Part shown: positions 53,466 through 62,712 of the stretch, piece by piece
Numbering within the stretch: the stretch's first letter is position 1
How the letters are laid out: each line of letters begins with the position of its first letter
Assembly (NCBI GenBank): GCA_016235815.1
Contig: JACRIM010000052.1
Location: 1 to 64,000, forward strand
From: Planctomycetota bacterium
Lineage (GTDB): Bacteria > Planctomycetota > Phycisphaerae > UBA1845 > UTPLA1
Reading direction: 5' to 3'
Length of the DNA stretch: 64,000 bases
Position numbers and translations under genes: made by a program
Notes under the pieces: model-generated
Seen by the model: only the letters and a program-made list of their open reading frames with translations
What the model was told of the DNA's origin: nothing
The model's database searches: none

Positions 53466-54308
53466 ATGGTGCGACGAGGCGATGTTGTGGAAGTCACGCT
53501 GCTGTGTATTGGAGATGTGGTCGGTCGGCCGGGTCGGGCCGTTGTTTCGCAGGCCGTGCCGAAGCTCGTGAAGGAGCGACAGGTCGACTGCGTCATCGCC
53601 AACGTCGAAAACGCCGCTGCCGGTTCCGGGTTGACCCAGCAGCTCTACGCAAAGTTCCTCCGCTATGGCGTAAACGTCATGACCATGGGGGACCATATCT
53701 ATCGCAAGGCGGACATACTGCCCACACTCGAACAGTCCGAGCAAATCGTCCGCCCCGTGAATTATCCGGCCGAAGCCGTTGGGCGCGAAGTCGCCATTCA
53801 TACCACGCCATCAGGCGTGAAAATCGCCGTGATCTCGGTCATGGGGCGTTTATTCATGATGCCGCCCTGTGATTGTCCGTTTCACGCGATAGATCGCGCG
53901 CTTGCCGCGCTGTCGCCGGACGTAAAGGTTGTCGTCGTTGATATTCATGCCGAGGCGACCAGCGAGAAAGTGGCGATGGGCTGGCATCTCGATGGTCGCA
54001 TAAGCGTCCTCTTTGGTACGCACACGCACGTGCCTACGGCTGATGAGCGCATCCTCGAAGGCGGCACGGCCTACATCACCGACCTCGGCATGAGCGGTCC
54101 CTACGACAGCATCCTCGGTCGCCGGAAGGATCGGGTAATGAAAGCGATTATCACCGGCATGCCGGCGCCGTTCGACGTCGCGGTGGGCGATCCGCGAATG
54201 TGTGGAATTCTGGTCCGTGTGGACGCCGTAACGGGCAAGGCCACTCATATCGAACGCATCTGCATACAGGGAACGGGTGAAGGAGAGGAAAGCGGCGAGG
54301 TCGAATGA
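53466..54308 (+). CDS. ymdB: YmdB-family metallophosphoesterase
   Basis: A 280-residue cytoplasmic phosphodiesterase from the ATG at 53466. The di-metal residues are in LLCIGDVVGRPGR, IANVENAAAGSGLT, MTMGDHIYRK, VDIHAEATSEK and LFGTHTHVPTAD, the order seen in the YmdB (TIGR00282) family, which cleaves 2',3'-cyclic nucleotides in Bacillus. The usual Gly-Asn-His is Gly-Asp-His here (MGDHIY). It heads a tight plus-strand run into a GNAT gene and xseA. The family is certain; the substrate here is inferred. Confidence 0.92.
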   Translation: MVRRGDVVEVTLLCIGDVVGRPGRAVVSQAVPKLVKERQVDCVIANVENAAAGSGLTQQLYAKFLRYGVNVMTMGDHIYRKADILPTLEQSEQIVRPVNYPAEAVGREVAIHTTPSGVKIAVISVMGRLFMMPPCDCPFHAIDRALAALSPDVKVVVVDIHAEATSEKVAMGWHLDGRISVLFGTHTHVPTADERILEGGTAYITDLGMSGPYDSILGRRKDRVMKAIITGMPAPFDVAVGDPRMCGILVRVDAVTGKATHIERICIQGTGEGEESGEVE

Positions 54309-54363
54309 TTTCGTGGCGTCCGCCGTGCGGACCCGGCCGCGTCTTCCATATACAATTCCCGCT

Positions 54364-54891
54364 GTGTTTACGATTCAACCCTATCGAGCGACTCACCGAG
54401 ACGGAATCGTCGATGTTGTGCAAGAAGTCTACCGCGAATACGGTTGGACTTGGGAGGCGCACGGCTATCATCGCGACCTTTATGACGTCGAGGATGCATA
54501 TCTCAAGCACGGCGGGATGTTTTGGGCCTTGATGGATGGCAATCGCGTCATCGGATGTTCCGGCGTCACTGTTCACAATCGCGAGCGACCGGTGCACGAT
54601 CCCCAGGGATCGGCGCCCATCGAGCGCGACCCTACACTCAAAACAGCTGAGCTGCATCGGCTCTACTTGCTCAAGACCGCACGCGGCCGTGGATGGGGGC
54701 GGCGCTTATTGAAGGAGTCCGTTTCCTTCGCCCGTCATGCCGGATGCACGCGCATGATCGCGTGGAGCGATTTTGTATTGAAAGAAGCGCATGGCCTCTA
54801 CGTGCGCAACGGGTTCGTGCAGGAGAATTGGCGAATGTGCGACGACCCGGATAACAGCAAGGAGCACGGCTTCTGGAAGGAGCCGCTATGA
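54364..54891 (+). CDS. GNAT-family N-acetyltransferase
   Basis: About 175 residues from a GTG at 54364, where the GNAT fold begins (FTIQPYRATHRDGIVDVVQE); an ATG at 54277 would add 29 residues that overlap ymdB and look non-homologous. The acetyl-CoA pyrophosphate loop is RGRGWGRRLLKESVSFAR near residue 110, and the C-terminal strand AHGLYVRNGFVQENW is typical. The substrate is unknown. Its stop overlaps the xseA ATG by four bases. Confidence 0.82.
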   Translation: MFTIQPYRATHRDGIVDVVQEVYREYGWTWEAHGYHRDLYDVEDAYLKHGGMFWALMDGNRVIGCSGVTVHNRERPVHDPQGSAPIERDPTLKTAELHRLYLLKTARGRGWGRRLLKESVSFARHAGCTRMIAWSDFVLKEAHGLYVRNGFVQENWRMCDDPDNSKEHGFWKEPL

Positions 54892-56480
54892 ACCGCGGGC
54901 GCGATTCCAGCGGGCGACTTCCCTTCGACCCCGGCCGCGTGAAAGCTGGTGCGGGCGGTGCCGACACGCCCCCGGCGAAATCGAATGCGTCCGTCATCAC
55001 GGTCTCCGAACTGACCCGAATGGTAAAAGGCGCGCTGGCATCCGCAATGCCGGGGACGCTCAGCGTCGTCGGCGAGATATCCAATCTTTCGCGGCCGGCC
55101 GGAGGGCACCTGTACTTCACATTGAAGGATGCGGCCAGCGAACTTCGATGCGTCATGTGGCGATCCTCGGCCGGCGATGTGAAGTTCAAGCCCGTCGATG
55201 GAATGGAAATCGTCGCGACGGGTTCGGTCGATGTCTATGAGCCGCGGGGACAGTATCAGTTCTACGCGCGCCGCTTGGAACCGCGCGGTGTCGGGGCGCT
55301 CGAGCTGGCGTTTCAGCAACGAAAAGAAAAGCTCGGCAAGGAAGGCCTCTTCGACCCGGCCCGGAAGCGCCCGCTGCCGGCCTTTCCGCGGCGCATTGCC
55401 GTGATAACCAGTACGACCGGTGCGGCTGTACGCGACATCCTTCAGACCATCGCCCGCCGATGTCCCGTCGTGGAAGTGTTGGTGTTCGGCGTTCGCGTCC
55501 AGGGCGACGGGGCGGCAGATGAAATCGCGGATGCCATTCGGCGCATCAACGCATCGAGCGAGCGGCTTGGCGGTGTTGACGTGCTGATCGTCGGCCGGGG
55601 CGGCGGTTCGCTTGAAGACCTTTGGGCGTTCAACGAAGAAGCCGTGGCTCGCGCAATCTATCAAAGCACGATTCCCGTTGTCAGCGCCGTTGGACACGAG
55701 GTCGATTTTTCCATCGCCGATTTCGTCGCTGACGTAAGAGCTGCGACACCGACTGCCGCTGCGGAATTGGTCGTGCCGATGTTGGCGGACGTGTTGGACG
55801 GCCTCGACGCATTGGGTCAACGACTTCGCCGCTCTACGTCGCGCATCGTGAATGACTGTCGAGCCCGCCTTGCCGTGCTGCAGAAGGCCGAATGGTTTCG
55901 TGACCCCGTCGGCCGAATTCACCAATATCAGCAGCAAATCGACGAAGTGGTAGGCCGGTTGCGTCTCGCGGAATCGCGGCTGTTTGCGGCGCGGCGGACG
56001 ACGCTTCATCAAATGGAAATGCGGCTTTCGCGCGTGCGGCCCGAAGCTCAATTGGCCCGCCGACGCGAGCGGCTCGCGCGGATCGAACAGCGATTGACAA
56101 TTGCCGCAATAACCAACCTGCGCCGCGAAGATTCCCGATGGTGTGACTTGGCAGGGCGGCTCTTGAGTGTTTCACCGATCGCTGCCGTGGAGCGTCATCG
56201 AATTGCACTGACGCAGTATTTACACCGCTTGTCACGGGGTGCGCAGCGTGCCCACGCAGACGCGGCGCGGTGGTTGGAAACACTGGAGAAGCGTCTGCAG
56301 GCCGGCAGCCACGAAGCCGTCCTCAAGCGAGGCTTCTCCATCACGCGTCGCATTCGCGGCAGGGCCGTCGTCCGAAGCGCGAAGGAAGTTCGCGAGGGGG
56401 ATCGCCTCGAAACTCAAACCGCCGACGGCGTCATCACCAGCCGGGTGTCGGATGCGAATCAGGCCGAGTTGTTCGAGTGA
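54888..56480 (+). CDS. xseA: Exodeoxyribonuclease VII large subunit
   Basis: A 530-residue protein with an N-terminal OB fold (VVGEISNLSRPAGGHLYFTL) preceded by about 30 extra polar residues, then the catalytic domain (FPRRIAVITSTTGAAVRDIL, VDVLIVGRGGGSLEDLWAFN, IPVVSAVGHEVDFSIADFVA) and a long coiled coil up to residue 470. With XseB it degrades single-stranded DNA from both ends. No xseB-like gene follows; the next ORF is a different protein. It is four-base coupled to the GNAT gene. Confidence 0.95.
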   Translation: MNRGRDSSGRLPFDPGRVKAGAGGADTPPAKSNASVITVSELTRMVKGALASAMPGTLSVVGEISNLSRPAGGHLYFTLKDAASELRCVMWRSSAGDVKFKPVDGMEIVATGSVDVYEPRGQYQFYARRLEPRGVGALELAFQQRKEKLGKEGLFDPARKRPLPAFPRRIAVITSTTGAAVRDILQTIARRCPVVEVLVFGVRVQGDGAADEIADAIRRINASSERLGGVDVLIVGRGGGSLEDLWAFNEEAVARAIYQSTIPVVSAVGHEVDFSIADFVADVRAATPTAAAELVVPMLADVLDGLDALGQRLRRSTSRIVNDCRARLAVLQKAEWFRDPVGRIHQYQQQIDEVVGRLRLAESRLFAARRTTLHQMEMRLSRVRPEAQLARRRERLARIEQRLTIAAITNLRREDSRWCDLAGRLLSVSPIAAVERHRIALTQYLHRLSRGAQRAHADAARWLETLEKRLQAGSHEAVLKRGFSITRRIRGRAVVRSAKEVREGDRLETQTADGVITSRVSDANQAELFE

Positions 56481-56532
56481 TGGGGCGGCTGGCTTTCATG
56501 CGTTATCATTTCCGGTCAATGGGAGCCTAGTT

Positions 56533-56778
56533 ATGAATGCCACTTTGTCCGCCGCCGCTGCACTGGATCGGTACTTTCTCGAAACGCGATGCAAGATCAT
56601 TGAGATCGCCGCGAACCTCGATCGCATTGACCGCGGTGGGGGGGTGGCCGGTGACCCGCGCATGACGCAAATCGCCACGTCCCTAAACGTGCTGCTCTCT
56701 CCAGGCCCCGGCCGCGCGGAGAAATGTCAGCAGGTGTTTTCGCTGCCTTATGACGCGAATTGGAAGCGCCCGCGATGA
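56533..56778 (+). CDS. Small conserved-looking protein of unknown function
   Basis: An 81-residue protein from the ATG at 56533. It starts MNATLSAAAALDRYFLETRC and continues with a helix containing KIIEIAANLDRIDRGGG, then a tail rich in Pro and Gly. It sits where xseB might be expected, yet lacks the XseB pattern (E-L-E-x-I-V-x-x-L-E), so I do not call it that. Its stop overlaps the ATG of the EboB-like gene by four bases, so the two are probably a functional pair. No function is known to me. Confidence 0.65.
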   Translation: MNATLSAAAALDRYFLETRCKIIEIAANLDRIDRGGGVAGDPRMTQIATSLNVLLSPGPGRAEKCQQVFSLPYDANWKRPR

Positions 56779-57581
56779 AGTACGTCGACCCGCATATTCA
56801 CATGGTGTCGCGCATTACCGACGACTACCAGCGCCTCGCGATGGCCGGCTGCGTCGCGGTAAGCGAACCCGCTTTCTGGGCGGGCTTCGACCGTGGAAGT
56901 GCGGCGGCGTTTCACGATTATTTCCGGCAACTCACCACCCATGAACCGAAGCGGGCAGCCCAATTCGGCATCGCGCATTACTGTTGGATGTGCATTAATG
57001 CGAAAGAGGCGGAGAACATCGCCCTGTCGCGCGAGGTCATCAAGCTGATTCCCGAATTCCTCAAGATGCCAAACGTGCTTGGCATCGGCGAAATCGGTCT
57101 GAACAAGAACACGCCCAATGAATGCACGATCTTCTGCGAGCACCTCGACCTCGCCGCGACACATGACGAGTTAGTGTTGATCCACACACCGCACCTGGCG
57201 GATAAATTCCAGGGGACGCGCATGATTCTCGACATGCTCCGCGCCGATCCGCGGATCAAGCCCGGGCGCGTCTGCGTAGATCACGTTGAGGAGCACACCA
57301 TCAGGCATGTGCTCGACGCGGGGTATTGGTGCGGAATGACGCTGTACCCAATTACTAAGTGCACGCCCCAGCGGGCCGCCGACATGATCGAGATGTACGG
57401 AGCAGAACGAATCCTCGTCAATTCCGCCGGCGACTGGGGGCCAAGCGACCCCATGGCCGTGCCGCAACTTATTCAGGAAATGCGTCTGCGGGGAATGAGC
57501 GAATCGGTCGTCTCGAAGGTGGTGTACGAGAACCCGCTGGCGTTTTTCAGGCAGTGCCGTCGGTTTTCTCCGCCCTGTTAA
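56775..57581 (+). CDS. TatD-family metal hydrolase, EboB-like
   Basis: A 268-residue TIM-barrel metal hydrolase; the ATG at 56775 overlaps the preceding stop. The metal residues are visible in KYVDPHIHMVSRITDDYQ (HxH), GIGEIGLNKNTPNE (Glu), VLIHTPH, VCVDHVEEHT and LVNSAGDWGPSDP (Asp). The wording, especially EPAFWAGF and NSAGDWGPSDPMAVP, is that of EboB, the TatD-like member of the ebo cluster linked to prenylated-metabolite export. No eboA, C, D, E or F is in the window. The substrate is unknown. Confidence 0.82.
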   Translation: MKYVDPHIHMVSRITDDYQRLAMAGCVAVSEPAFWAGFDRGSAAAFHDYFRQLTTHEPKRAAQFGIAHYCWMCINAKEAENIALSREVIKLIPEFLKMPNVLGIGEIGLNKNTPNECTIFCEHLDLAATHDELVLIHTPHLADKFQGTRMILDMLRADPRIKPGRVCVDHVEEHTIRHVLDAGYWCGMTLYPITKCTPQRAADMIEMYGAERILVNSAGDWGPSDPMAVPQLIQEMRLRGMSESVVSKVVYENPLAFFRQCRRFSPPC

Positions 57582-58174
57582 CGCGCATACTCTGTTTGGG
57601 AATGTAATCGGCGTCGCCTTTCCGACAATTGGTCCGGCGTAATGCCCTTCCACAAACCCAATCCCCTGAGCGCCGCACGTGTTTCTCGCTCACCAAAGAG
57701 GCGCTTCATAACATGTATGGACCGCGTATCGGCGTACGCGAATCCACGATCCAGCAGCATTTCGTTCAGCATTTCCCCTGTGTCGGCCATGTACACATAG
57801 CCCTGAAGCCGGCCGTCTCGATCGCGACACGCACGGTGAGGCTCCAAAACAAGCCGGACGCGTTTGCTCACAACCTGCGCCCGCAGAAACTCCTCCGCGT
57901 TTTGGCCCATCGAGGCGCTTTCACCGCCAACTGCGTTCACGAGCTTTGGACAATCCAAGCCCAGGAATCGCACTTGCGTCGTTTCGTGTTCGCCATCCTC
58001 GATGGCTATCTCGATCGTATCGCCGTCCACCACACGCGTGACAATTGTTTCAATGTCGGAATAGCGCTCCCGGTCTGGTCGTCGTGCCCCAAATGCCCCG
58101 GCGTGATCCAGCACGGAAAGCGCAACAAGCAGGAAAAGTATGGTAATTCGAAAAACGGTGCGAGGCCTTCTCAT
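57578..58174 (-). CDS. Exported thermonuclease-family (SNase) nuclease
   Basis: A 198-residue protein from the ATG at 58174 with a signal peptide (MRRPRTVFRITILFLLVALS, cleavage near GAFGA). The SNase OB fold shows VTRVVDGDTIEIAI, VRFLGLDCPKL and RDRDGRLQGYVYM, carrying the calcium Asp residues and the arginine of the active site. It should cut DNA and RNA outside the cytoplasm. The gene converges with, and overlaps by four bases, the EboB-like gene. It lies downstream of the aspartate kinase gene on the same strand with 25 bases between. Confidence 0.9.
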   Translation of the reverse strand: MRRPRTVFRITILFLLVALSVLDHAGAFGARRPDRERYSDIETIVTRVVDGDTIEIAIEDGEHETTQVRFLGLDCPKLVNAVGGESASMGQNAEEFLRAQVVSKRVRLVLEPHRACRDRDGRLQGYVYMADTGEMLNEMLLDRGFAYADTRSIHVMKRLFGERETRAALRGLGLWKGITPDQLSERRRRLHSQTEYAR

Positions 58175-58199
58175 CACACAATCTTCGGAAGTTGAGGGG

Positions 58200-59435
58200 C
58201 TACGCCCCGGCGGGCGAATGATCGAGTTCAAAAGCCGTGTGGACGGCACGCAGCGCTTTGTCGCCATCATCAGCGCTGACCACGCAGCTGATCACAATTT
58301 CACTGGTGCTGATATTTTCGATGTTTACGTTGGCCCGGTGCAGCGCTTCGAACATTCGACCGGCGACTCCAGTGTGCGTCCTCATGCCGACGCCGACGAC
58401 GGACACTTTCGCCAGGTTGTCGCGGACTTCCATGTTCATGCCCGGCATCTCGCGGGCGAATTCCGCATGCAACGCACGAATCGATTCCACGTCGGCCTTG
58501 TCGACGGTAAAGGAAATATCGGCAGTCGAGGCGCCCTTGTGGATCACTTGAATGATGTCATCGACGATCACGCCATGCTCGGCCACACGCCGGAAGATCT
58601 CGCTGGCGATGCCGGGCCGATTCGGCGCGCCCACCAGTTCCACGCGGGCCAGACCCTTTTTGAGCGCCGCCCCGCGCACGATCACCTGTTGCAGATCGGA
58701 TGATTCTCTCACGATGTCCGTTCCTTTCCGTTCGGAGAAGCTGCTGCGAACGTGCATGGTTACGCCGTAGTTCTTCGCCAGCTCGATGCTCCGCGAGTGC
58801 ATGACCTGCGCCCCCAGCGAGGCCAGTTCCAGCATCTCGTCGTAAAAGATGTATTGAAGCTGCCGGGCATCGGGCACGATTCGCGGGTCGGCCGAATAAA
58901 TCCCGTCCACATCGGTGTAAATCTCGCATACATCCGCGCCAAGCGACGCCGCCAGTGCGACGGCCGTCGTATCCGATCCGCCGCGACCGAGCGTGGTGAT
59001 GTTCAGCGCCTCGTCCACCCCCTGAAAGCCGGCGACGATGACAATGGATCCCTTGTTCAAATGCTCAAGGATGCGGTTTCGTTCCGTAATCTCCCGAATC
59101 CGCGCCCGGCCGAATGATTTGTCGGTTCGCAGGCCGACCTGACCACCCGTCAGGCTGATGGCATCGTGCCCGGCGTGGTGGATGGCCATGGCCATGAGCG
59201 CGATCGAAACCTGCTCACCCGTCGAGAGAAGCTGATCCATCTCTCGCCGGCTTGGCCGATCGGTGATCTGATAGGCAAGGTCCACCAGTTCATCGGTGTG
59301 CTGGCCCATTGCCGAGACGACGACGACGACCTTATTTCCCTCCAACTTGGCGCGGATGCACCGGCCTGCAGCGCGGTGGAACAACTCCGCGTTGGCCAGG
59401 CTCGTGCCCCCGAATTTTTGAACAATCAGCCCCAT
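58200..59435 (-). CDS. lysC: Aspartate kinase
   Basis: A 411-residue monofunctional aspartokinase from the ATG at 59435 (MGLIVQKFGGTSLAN; KFGGTS is the substrate/ATP loop); an ATG at 59471 adds 12 residues. Later motifs are LTGGQVGLRTDKSFG, TLGRGGSDTTAVALA and EIYTDVDGIYSADP. Two ACT domains follow (about 265-410: VELVGAPNRPGIASEIFRRV, VSVVGVGMRTHTGVAGRMFE), where lysine and/or threonine would inhibit. It catalyses the first step of Lys/Thr/Met synthesis. It lies next to purM, also on the minus strand, with 26 bases between. Confidence 0.95.
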   Translation of the reverse strand: MGLIVQKFGGTSLANAELFHRAAGRCIRAKLEGNKVVVVVSAMGQHTDELVDLAYQITDRPSRREMDQLLSTGEQVSIALMAMAIHHAGHDAISLTGGQVGLRTDKSFGRARIREITERNRILEHLNKGSIVIVAGFQGVDEALNITTLGRGGSDTTAVALAASLGADVCEIYTDVDGIYSADPRIVPDARQLQYIFYDEMLELASLGAQVMHSRSIELAKNYGVTMHVRSSFSERKGTDIVRESSDLQQVIVRGAALKKGLARVELVGAPNRPGIASEIFRRVAEHGVIVDDIIQVIHKGASTADISFTVDKADVESIRALHAEFAREMPGMNMEVRDNLAKVSVVGVGMRTHTGVAGRMFEALHRANVNIENISTSEIVISCVVSADDGDKALRAVHTAFELDHSPAGA

Positions 59436-59461
59436 TGGCTTTTCCACTCCGTCACGCAGTA

Positions 59462-60529
59462 TTATCGCCAAATCAGTCGGCCACTGCCGCGTCGAATCGT
59501 TCCGATTCTATACACCCTCTCGCCGCTTTTTTCCAGAAAGGCCGCCACGGTGTCCGCGAAGGCCCGCCGCACTACGACCACGAACCCGATTCCCATATTA
59601 AACACACGGAACATCTCAGCCTGCGCCACGCCCGCGCTCTGAATGAGGCGGAAGATTGGCGGAATGGGCCACGACTTCCGAGAAAGTTGCACGTCGCAGT
59701 TTGCGGGTATCACCCGCGGCACGTTGCCCGCCAATCCTCCACCGGTGATGTGCGCCATGGCCTTTACCACACGCTTTCGACGATAGAACCTGAGCAGCGC
59801 CTGAATACTCTTCACGTAGATCCGCGTCGGCCGCAGCGCGGCATCGATCAGCGGCTCTCCGAGTTGGACCTTCGCCTGCGTCGGCAGGCTCGCGAGTGCC
59901 TTCCGGGCCAGGGCGTAGCCATTTGAGTGAAGACCGCTCGATGCCAGCCCCAAGACCTCGTCCCCCGGTTCCACGTCACGGCCGTCTATGATTCGTCTCT
60001 TCTCGACCACGCCGACGCAAAACCCCGCAAGGTCAAAATGGCCTTTGGAATACAAGTCCGGCAATTCTGCCGTTTCGCCGCCGAGCAGTGCACAATTCGC
60101 GAGGTTGCACCCGCGCGAAATACTCTCCACCATCGCCGCGATCCACGTGGGCTCCAATTTGTGACATGCGATGTAATCGAGGAAAAAAAGCGGCTCAGCC
60201 CCGCAGGTGAGCACATCGTTCACATTCATCGCCACAAGATCGATCCCCAGCCCCTCCACGCGCTGGTATTTCATCGCCAAGAGCAGCTTACTGCCCACGC
60301 CGTCCGCCCCGGACACCAGTACCGGGTCCTTGTAATTGCGTCGAAGTAGCGGCTCGCGAAAGTCCAGCTGCATCAACCCAGCAAACGCATTGTGCCGCGA
60401 GAGCACACGCGGGTCGTACGTGCGTTTCAGGGCGTGCCCGATCTTGTCGACCATTTCGTCGTTGGCCGAGATATCCACACCGGCGCTACGATAGGTGAGA
60501 TTGGCTTTCTTCGAACGGACAGAGGGCAT
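59462..60529 (-). CDS. purM: Phosphoribosylformylglycinamidine cyclo-ligase (AIR synthetase)
   Basis: A 355-residue enzyme from the ATG at 60529 (MPSVRSKKANLTYRSAGVDI). Family motifs: VSGADGVGSKLLLAMKY, GIDLVAMNVNDVLTCGAEPL, ALLGGETAELPDLY, LGLASSGLHSNGYALAR and MAHITGGGLAGNVPRVIP. It closes the imidazole ring of aminoimidazole ribotide in purine synthesis using ATP. It is followed by the aspartate kinase gene, so two central biosynthetic genes are probably cotranscribed. A plus-strand TPR protein gene begins 144 bases from its start. Confidence 0.95.
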   Translation of the reverse strand: MPSVRSKKANLTYRSAGVDISANDEMVDKIGHALKRTYDPRVLSRHNAFAGLMQLDFREPLLRRNYKDPVLVSGADGVGSKLLLAMKYQRVEGLGIDLVAMNVNDVLTCGAEPLFFLDYIACHKLEPTWIAAMVESISRGCNLANCALLGGETAELPDLYSKGHFDLAGFCVGVVEKRRIIDGRDVEPGDEVLGLASSGLHSNGYALARKALASLPTQAKVQLGEPLIDAALRPTRIYVKSIQALLRFYRRKRVVKAMAHITGGGLAGNVPRVIPANCDVQLSRKSWPIPPIFRLIQSAGVAQAEMFRVFNMGIGFVVVVRRAFADTVAAFLEKSGERVYRIGTIRRGSGRLIWR

Positions 60530-60673
60530 GAAACACCTTGAGTGGGACAACGAGCGATCGTGTCTCAGATATAACGGACCTTTCCCCGCATGTCGACCGC
60601 ACCGCAGCCGCACTGAAACGCCGCGACAATCGGCACGCTTGGACCGGCCCGCGCCTCGCCCTAGAATGCGTCA

Positions 60674-62674
60674 ATGTCCGACGCACCGCACCCCGACGCG
60701 CCGACTCCACCGCGCGCCCATGACGCTGATCTTGCGATTCTCATCGCCCTCATGCTTGCGGTCTCCGCCGCAGTGGCGTGGACCCACTGGCCCGCGCTAT
60801 CCGCACAAGCCGTATGTTTCGACGATTCGCAATATGTCATCGCAAATCCATTGGTGCGTGTTCCAAGCTGGGATTCCGTCAGTCGTTTCTTTGGCGAAGT
60901 GTTAACACCAACCGCCGTAAAGGGCTATTACCAACCGCTCTCGTTGACCTCGCTGATGTTGGATGTCGCCCTCGCGGGAAACGCAAACGACCTCGCCGTC
61001 TTTCACCGCACCAGCCTGTTCCTTCACGTTGCCAACTGCCTGCTCGTCGTCTTTTTTCTTTTCCAACTTTTTGGACGGCCCGTTCCTGCAGCGCTCGTGG
61101 GGCTGCTGTTCGGCGTGCATCCGTTGACTGTTGAGTGCATCCCGTGGAGCGGCGAGCGCAAGACGCTGCTGGCCACATTTTTCGCCCTGTGGTCGCTCGT
61201 GTTCTACCTGCGGCACGTGCAAAGTCGAGATGCCCGATGGCTCATCGGGGTCGGTGTCGCTTACGTACTCTCCCTATTGTCCAAGCCGACGACCGTACCG
61301 CTACCCTTGCTCATGCTCGTGCTCGACTGGTGGCCTCTGAATCGATTGAGCCGCGCTGCGGTGATTGAAAAGCTGCCGCTGCTTGCCCTTGGCGGTGTGT
61401 CGGCCGTGATCACGTTCGTCTCCCAATCCCGCACGGCCGGTGCGGGCCTTCAGGGCGAGCACGTTTTCATCACCGCCGCGCTGACGGTCTGCCACAACAT
61501 CGTGTTCTATCTGGGCAAGTTTCTGTGGCCCACGAACCTCACACCGTATTATCCGTACCCAGAGCCGTTTGATTTTTCAAGCAAGGCAATCCTCTTCGGC
61601 CTCATCGGCACGCTCATTCTCATCCCCGCCGTTCTGTGGTCACTTCGCCGCACGCGCTCCATCGCCGCCGGGCTGCTGTTTTTCTTTATCGCGCTTCTGC
61701 CGGTCATGCAATTCGTCGGATTCACCATCACCATCGCCTCCGACAAGTTCATGTACTTGCCGATGATCGGCCTGCTTGTCTTGGCGTGTTCCGCGGTATC
61801 GGCGATCTGGGCGAAGTCGATGCCGGCGCAAGTCGGCATCACCGGCGTTGCTTTGGCGTTGGCCATTACAGGCTCGGCAAAGGCGCGGGAGTATTACCCG
61901 GCATGGAAAGACAGCGAAACGCTTCATCGCCACATGATCTCGTTTGCCCCCAATTCCGGAATGTTGCACGATCTGCTTGCGGGGGACCTGCTTAATCAGG
62001 GAAAGCTCGACGAGGCGATCGAGATTCAAAAGAAAGCGGTCGAGCTTGACCCGGCGTTTCCAGTCGCCCGACACAATTACGGCACATCGCTGATGAACAA
62101 AGGGCGCCTGGATGAAGCCCGTGTGCAATTCGAGGAAGCGATCAAGCTCGCGCCCGATTATTGCCTGCCCTATGGGAACCTCGGCAATATTCTCGCAATG
62201 CAGAAAAACGTCGACAAAGCGATTGAGCTGATGAAAAAGGCCGTCGAATTGGAGCCGGCTCTGCCCGACGTTCACTACAACCTCGCAACCCTGCTCGCAC
62301 AGCAGCGCAAGGCCGAAGAAGCGGCGAAGCATTTTGCCCAGGCCATTTTCTACAAGCCCAACTACCCCGAGGCTCACAATAACCTCGGCATCCTCCTTGC
62401 CCAAACGAACAACATGGACAAGGCCGTCGAGAACTTTCAACAGGCTGTCCGGCTTCGACCGAATTACATCTCGGCCCGAGGCAACCTCGCCCGCGCCCTC
62501 GATCGGCAGGGCCGCAGAATGGAAGCGCTCAAGGAATACATCGAGATCACAAAGCTCGACCCCAACGACGCAACCGCCCGTCGCGCAGTGAACGCGCTGA
62601 CCACGCGCCTCCCGCTGAATGCGACTTCACGCCCGGCTCAGCCCACGCCATCGATGCCGGAGCCGCAACAATAA
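60674..62674 (+). CDS. Polytopic membrane protein with C-terminal TPR repeats (TMTC-like)
   Basis: A 666-residue protein. The first 420 residues hold about eleven hydrophobic helices with the GT-C-type pattern of TMTC-like proteins: CFDDSQYVIANPLVRVP (acidic pair in the first loop), HPLTVECIPWSGERKTLLAT and LGKFLWPTNLTPYYPYPEPF. Residues about 430-640 are six TPR repeats (LDEAIEIQKKAVELDPAFPV, VDKAIELMKKAVELEPALPD). Such proteins may transfer sugars from lipid carriers to exported proteins; activity here is inferred. The gene is divergent from purM and converges with the tricorn-like gene. Confidence 0.85.
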   Translation: MSDAPHPDAPTPPRAHDADLAILIALMLAVSAAVAWTHWPALSAQAVCFDDSQYVIANPLVRVPSWDSVSRFFGEVLTPTAVKGYYQPLSLTSLMLDVALAGNANDLAVFHRTSLFLHVANCLLVVFFLFQLFGRPVPAALVGLLFGVHPLTVECIPWSGERKTLLATFFALWSLVFYLRHVQSRDARWLIGVGVAYVLSLLSKPTTVPLPLLMLVLDWWPLNRLSRAAVIEKLPLLALGGVSAVITFVSQSRTAGAGLQGEHVFITAALTVCHNIVFYLGKFLWPTNLTPYYPYPEPFDFSSKAILFGLIGTLILIPAVLWSLRRTRSIAAGLLFFFIALLPVMQFVGFTITIASDKFMYLPMIGLLVLACSAVSAIWAKSMPAQVGITGVALALAITGSAKAREYYPAWKDSETLHRHMISFAPNSGMLHDLLAGDLLNQGKLDEAIEIQKKAVELDPAFPVARHNYGTSLMNKGRLDEARVQFEEAIKLAPDYCLPYGNLGNILAMQKNVDKAIELMKKAVELEPALPDVHYNLATLLAQQRKAEEAAKHFAQAIFYKPNYPEAHNNLGILLAQTNNMDKAVENFQQAVRLRPNYISARGNLARALDRQGRRMEALKEYIEITKLDPNDATARRAVNALTTRLPLNATSRPAQPTPSMPEPQQ

Positions 62675-62712
62675 AATCAGCGGCGTCTTGCCTTGCGACT
62701 CAGAACTCAACT

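Noticed and set aside
54798-56051. 417-residue minus-strand ORF opposite xseA
   Set aside because: xseA is certain on the plus strand; this frame has no family features.
56533-56778. XseB, the exonuclease VII small subunit
   Set aside because: Size and position fit, but the sequence does not show the XseB helical pattern, so only an unknown protein is called.
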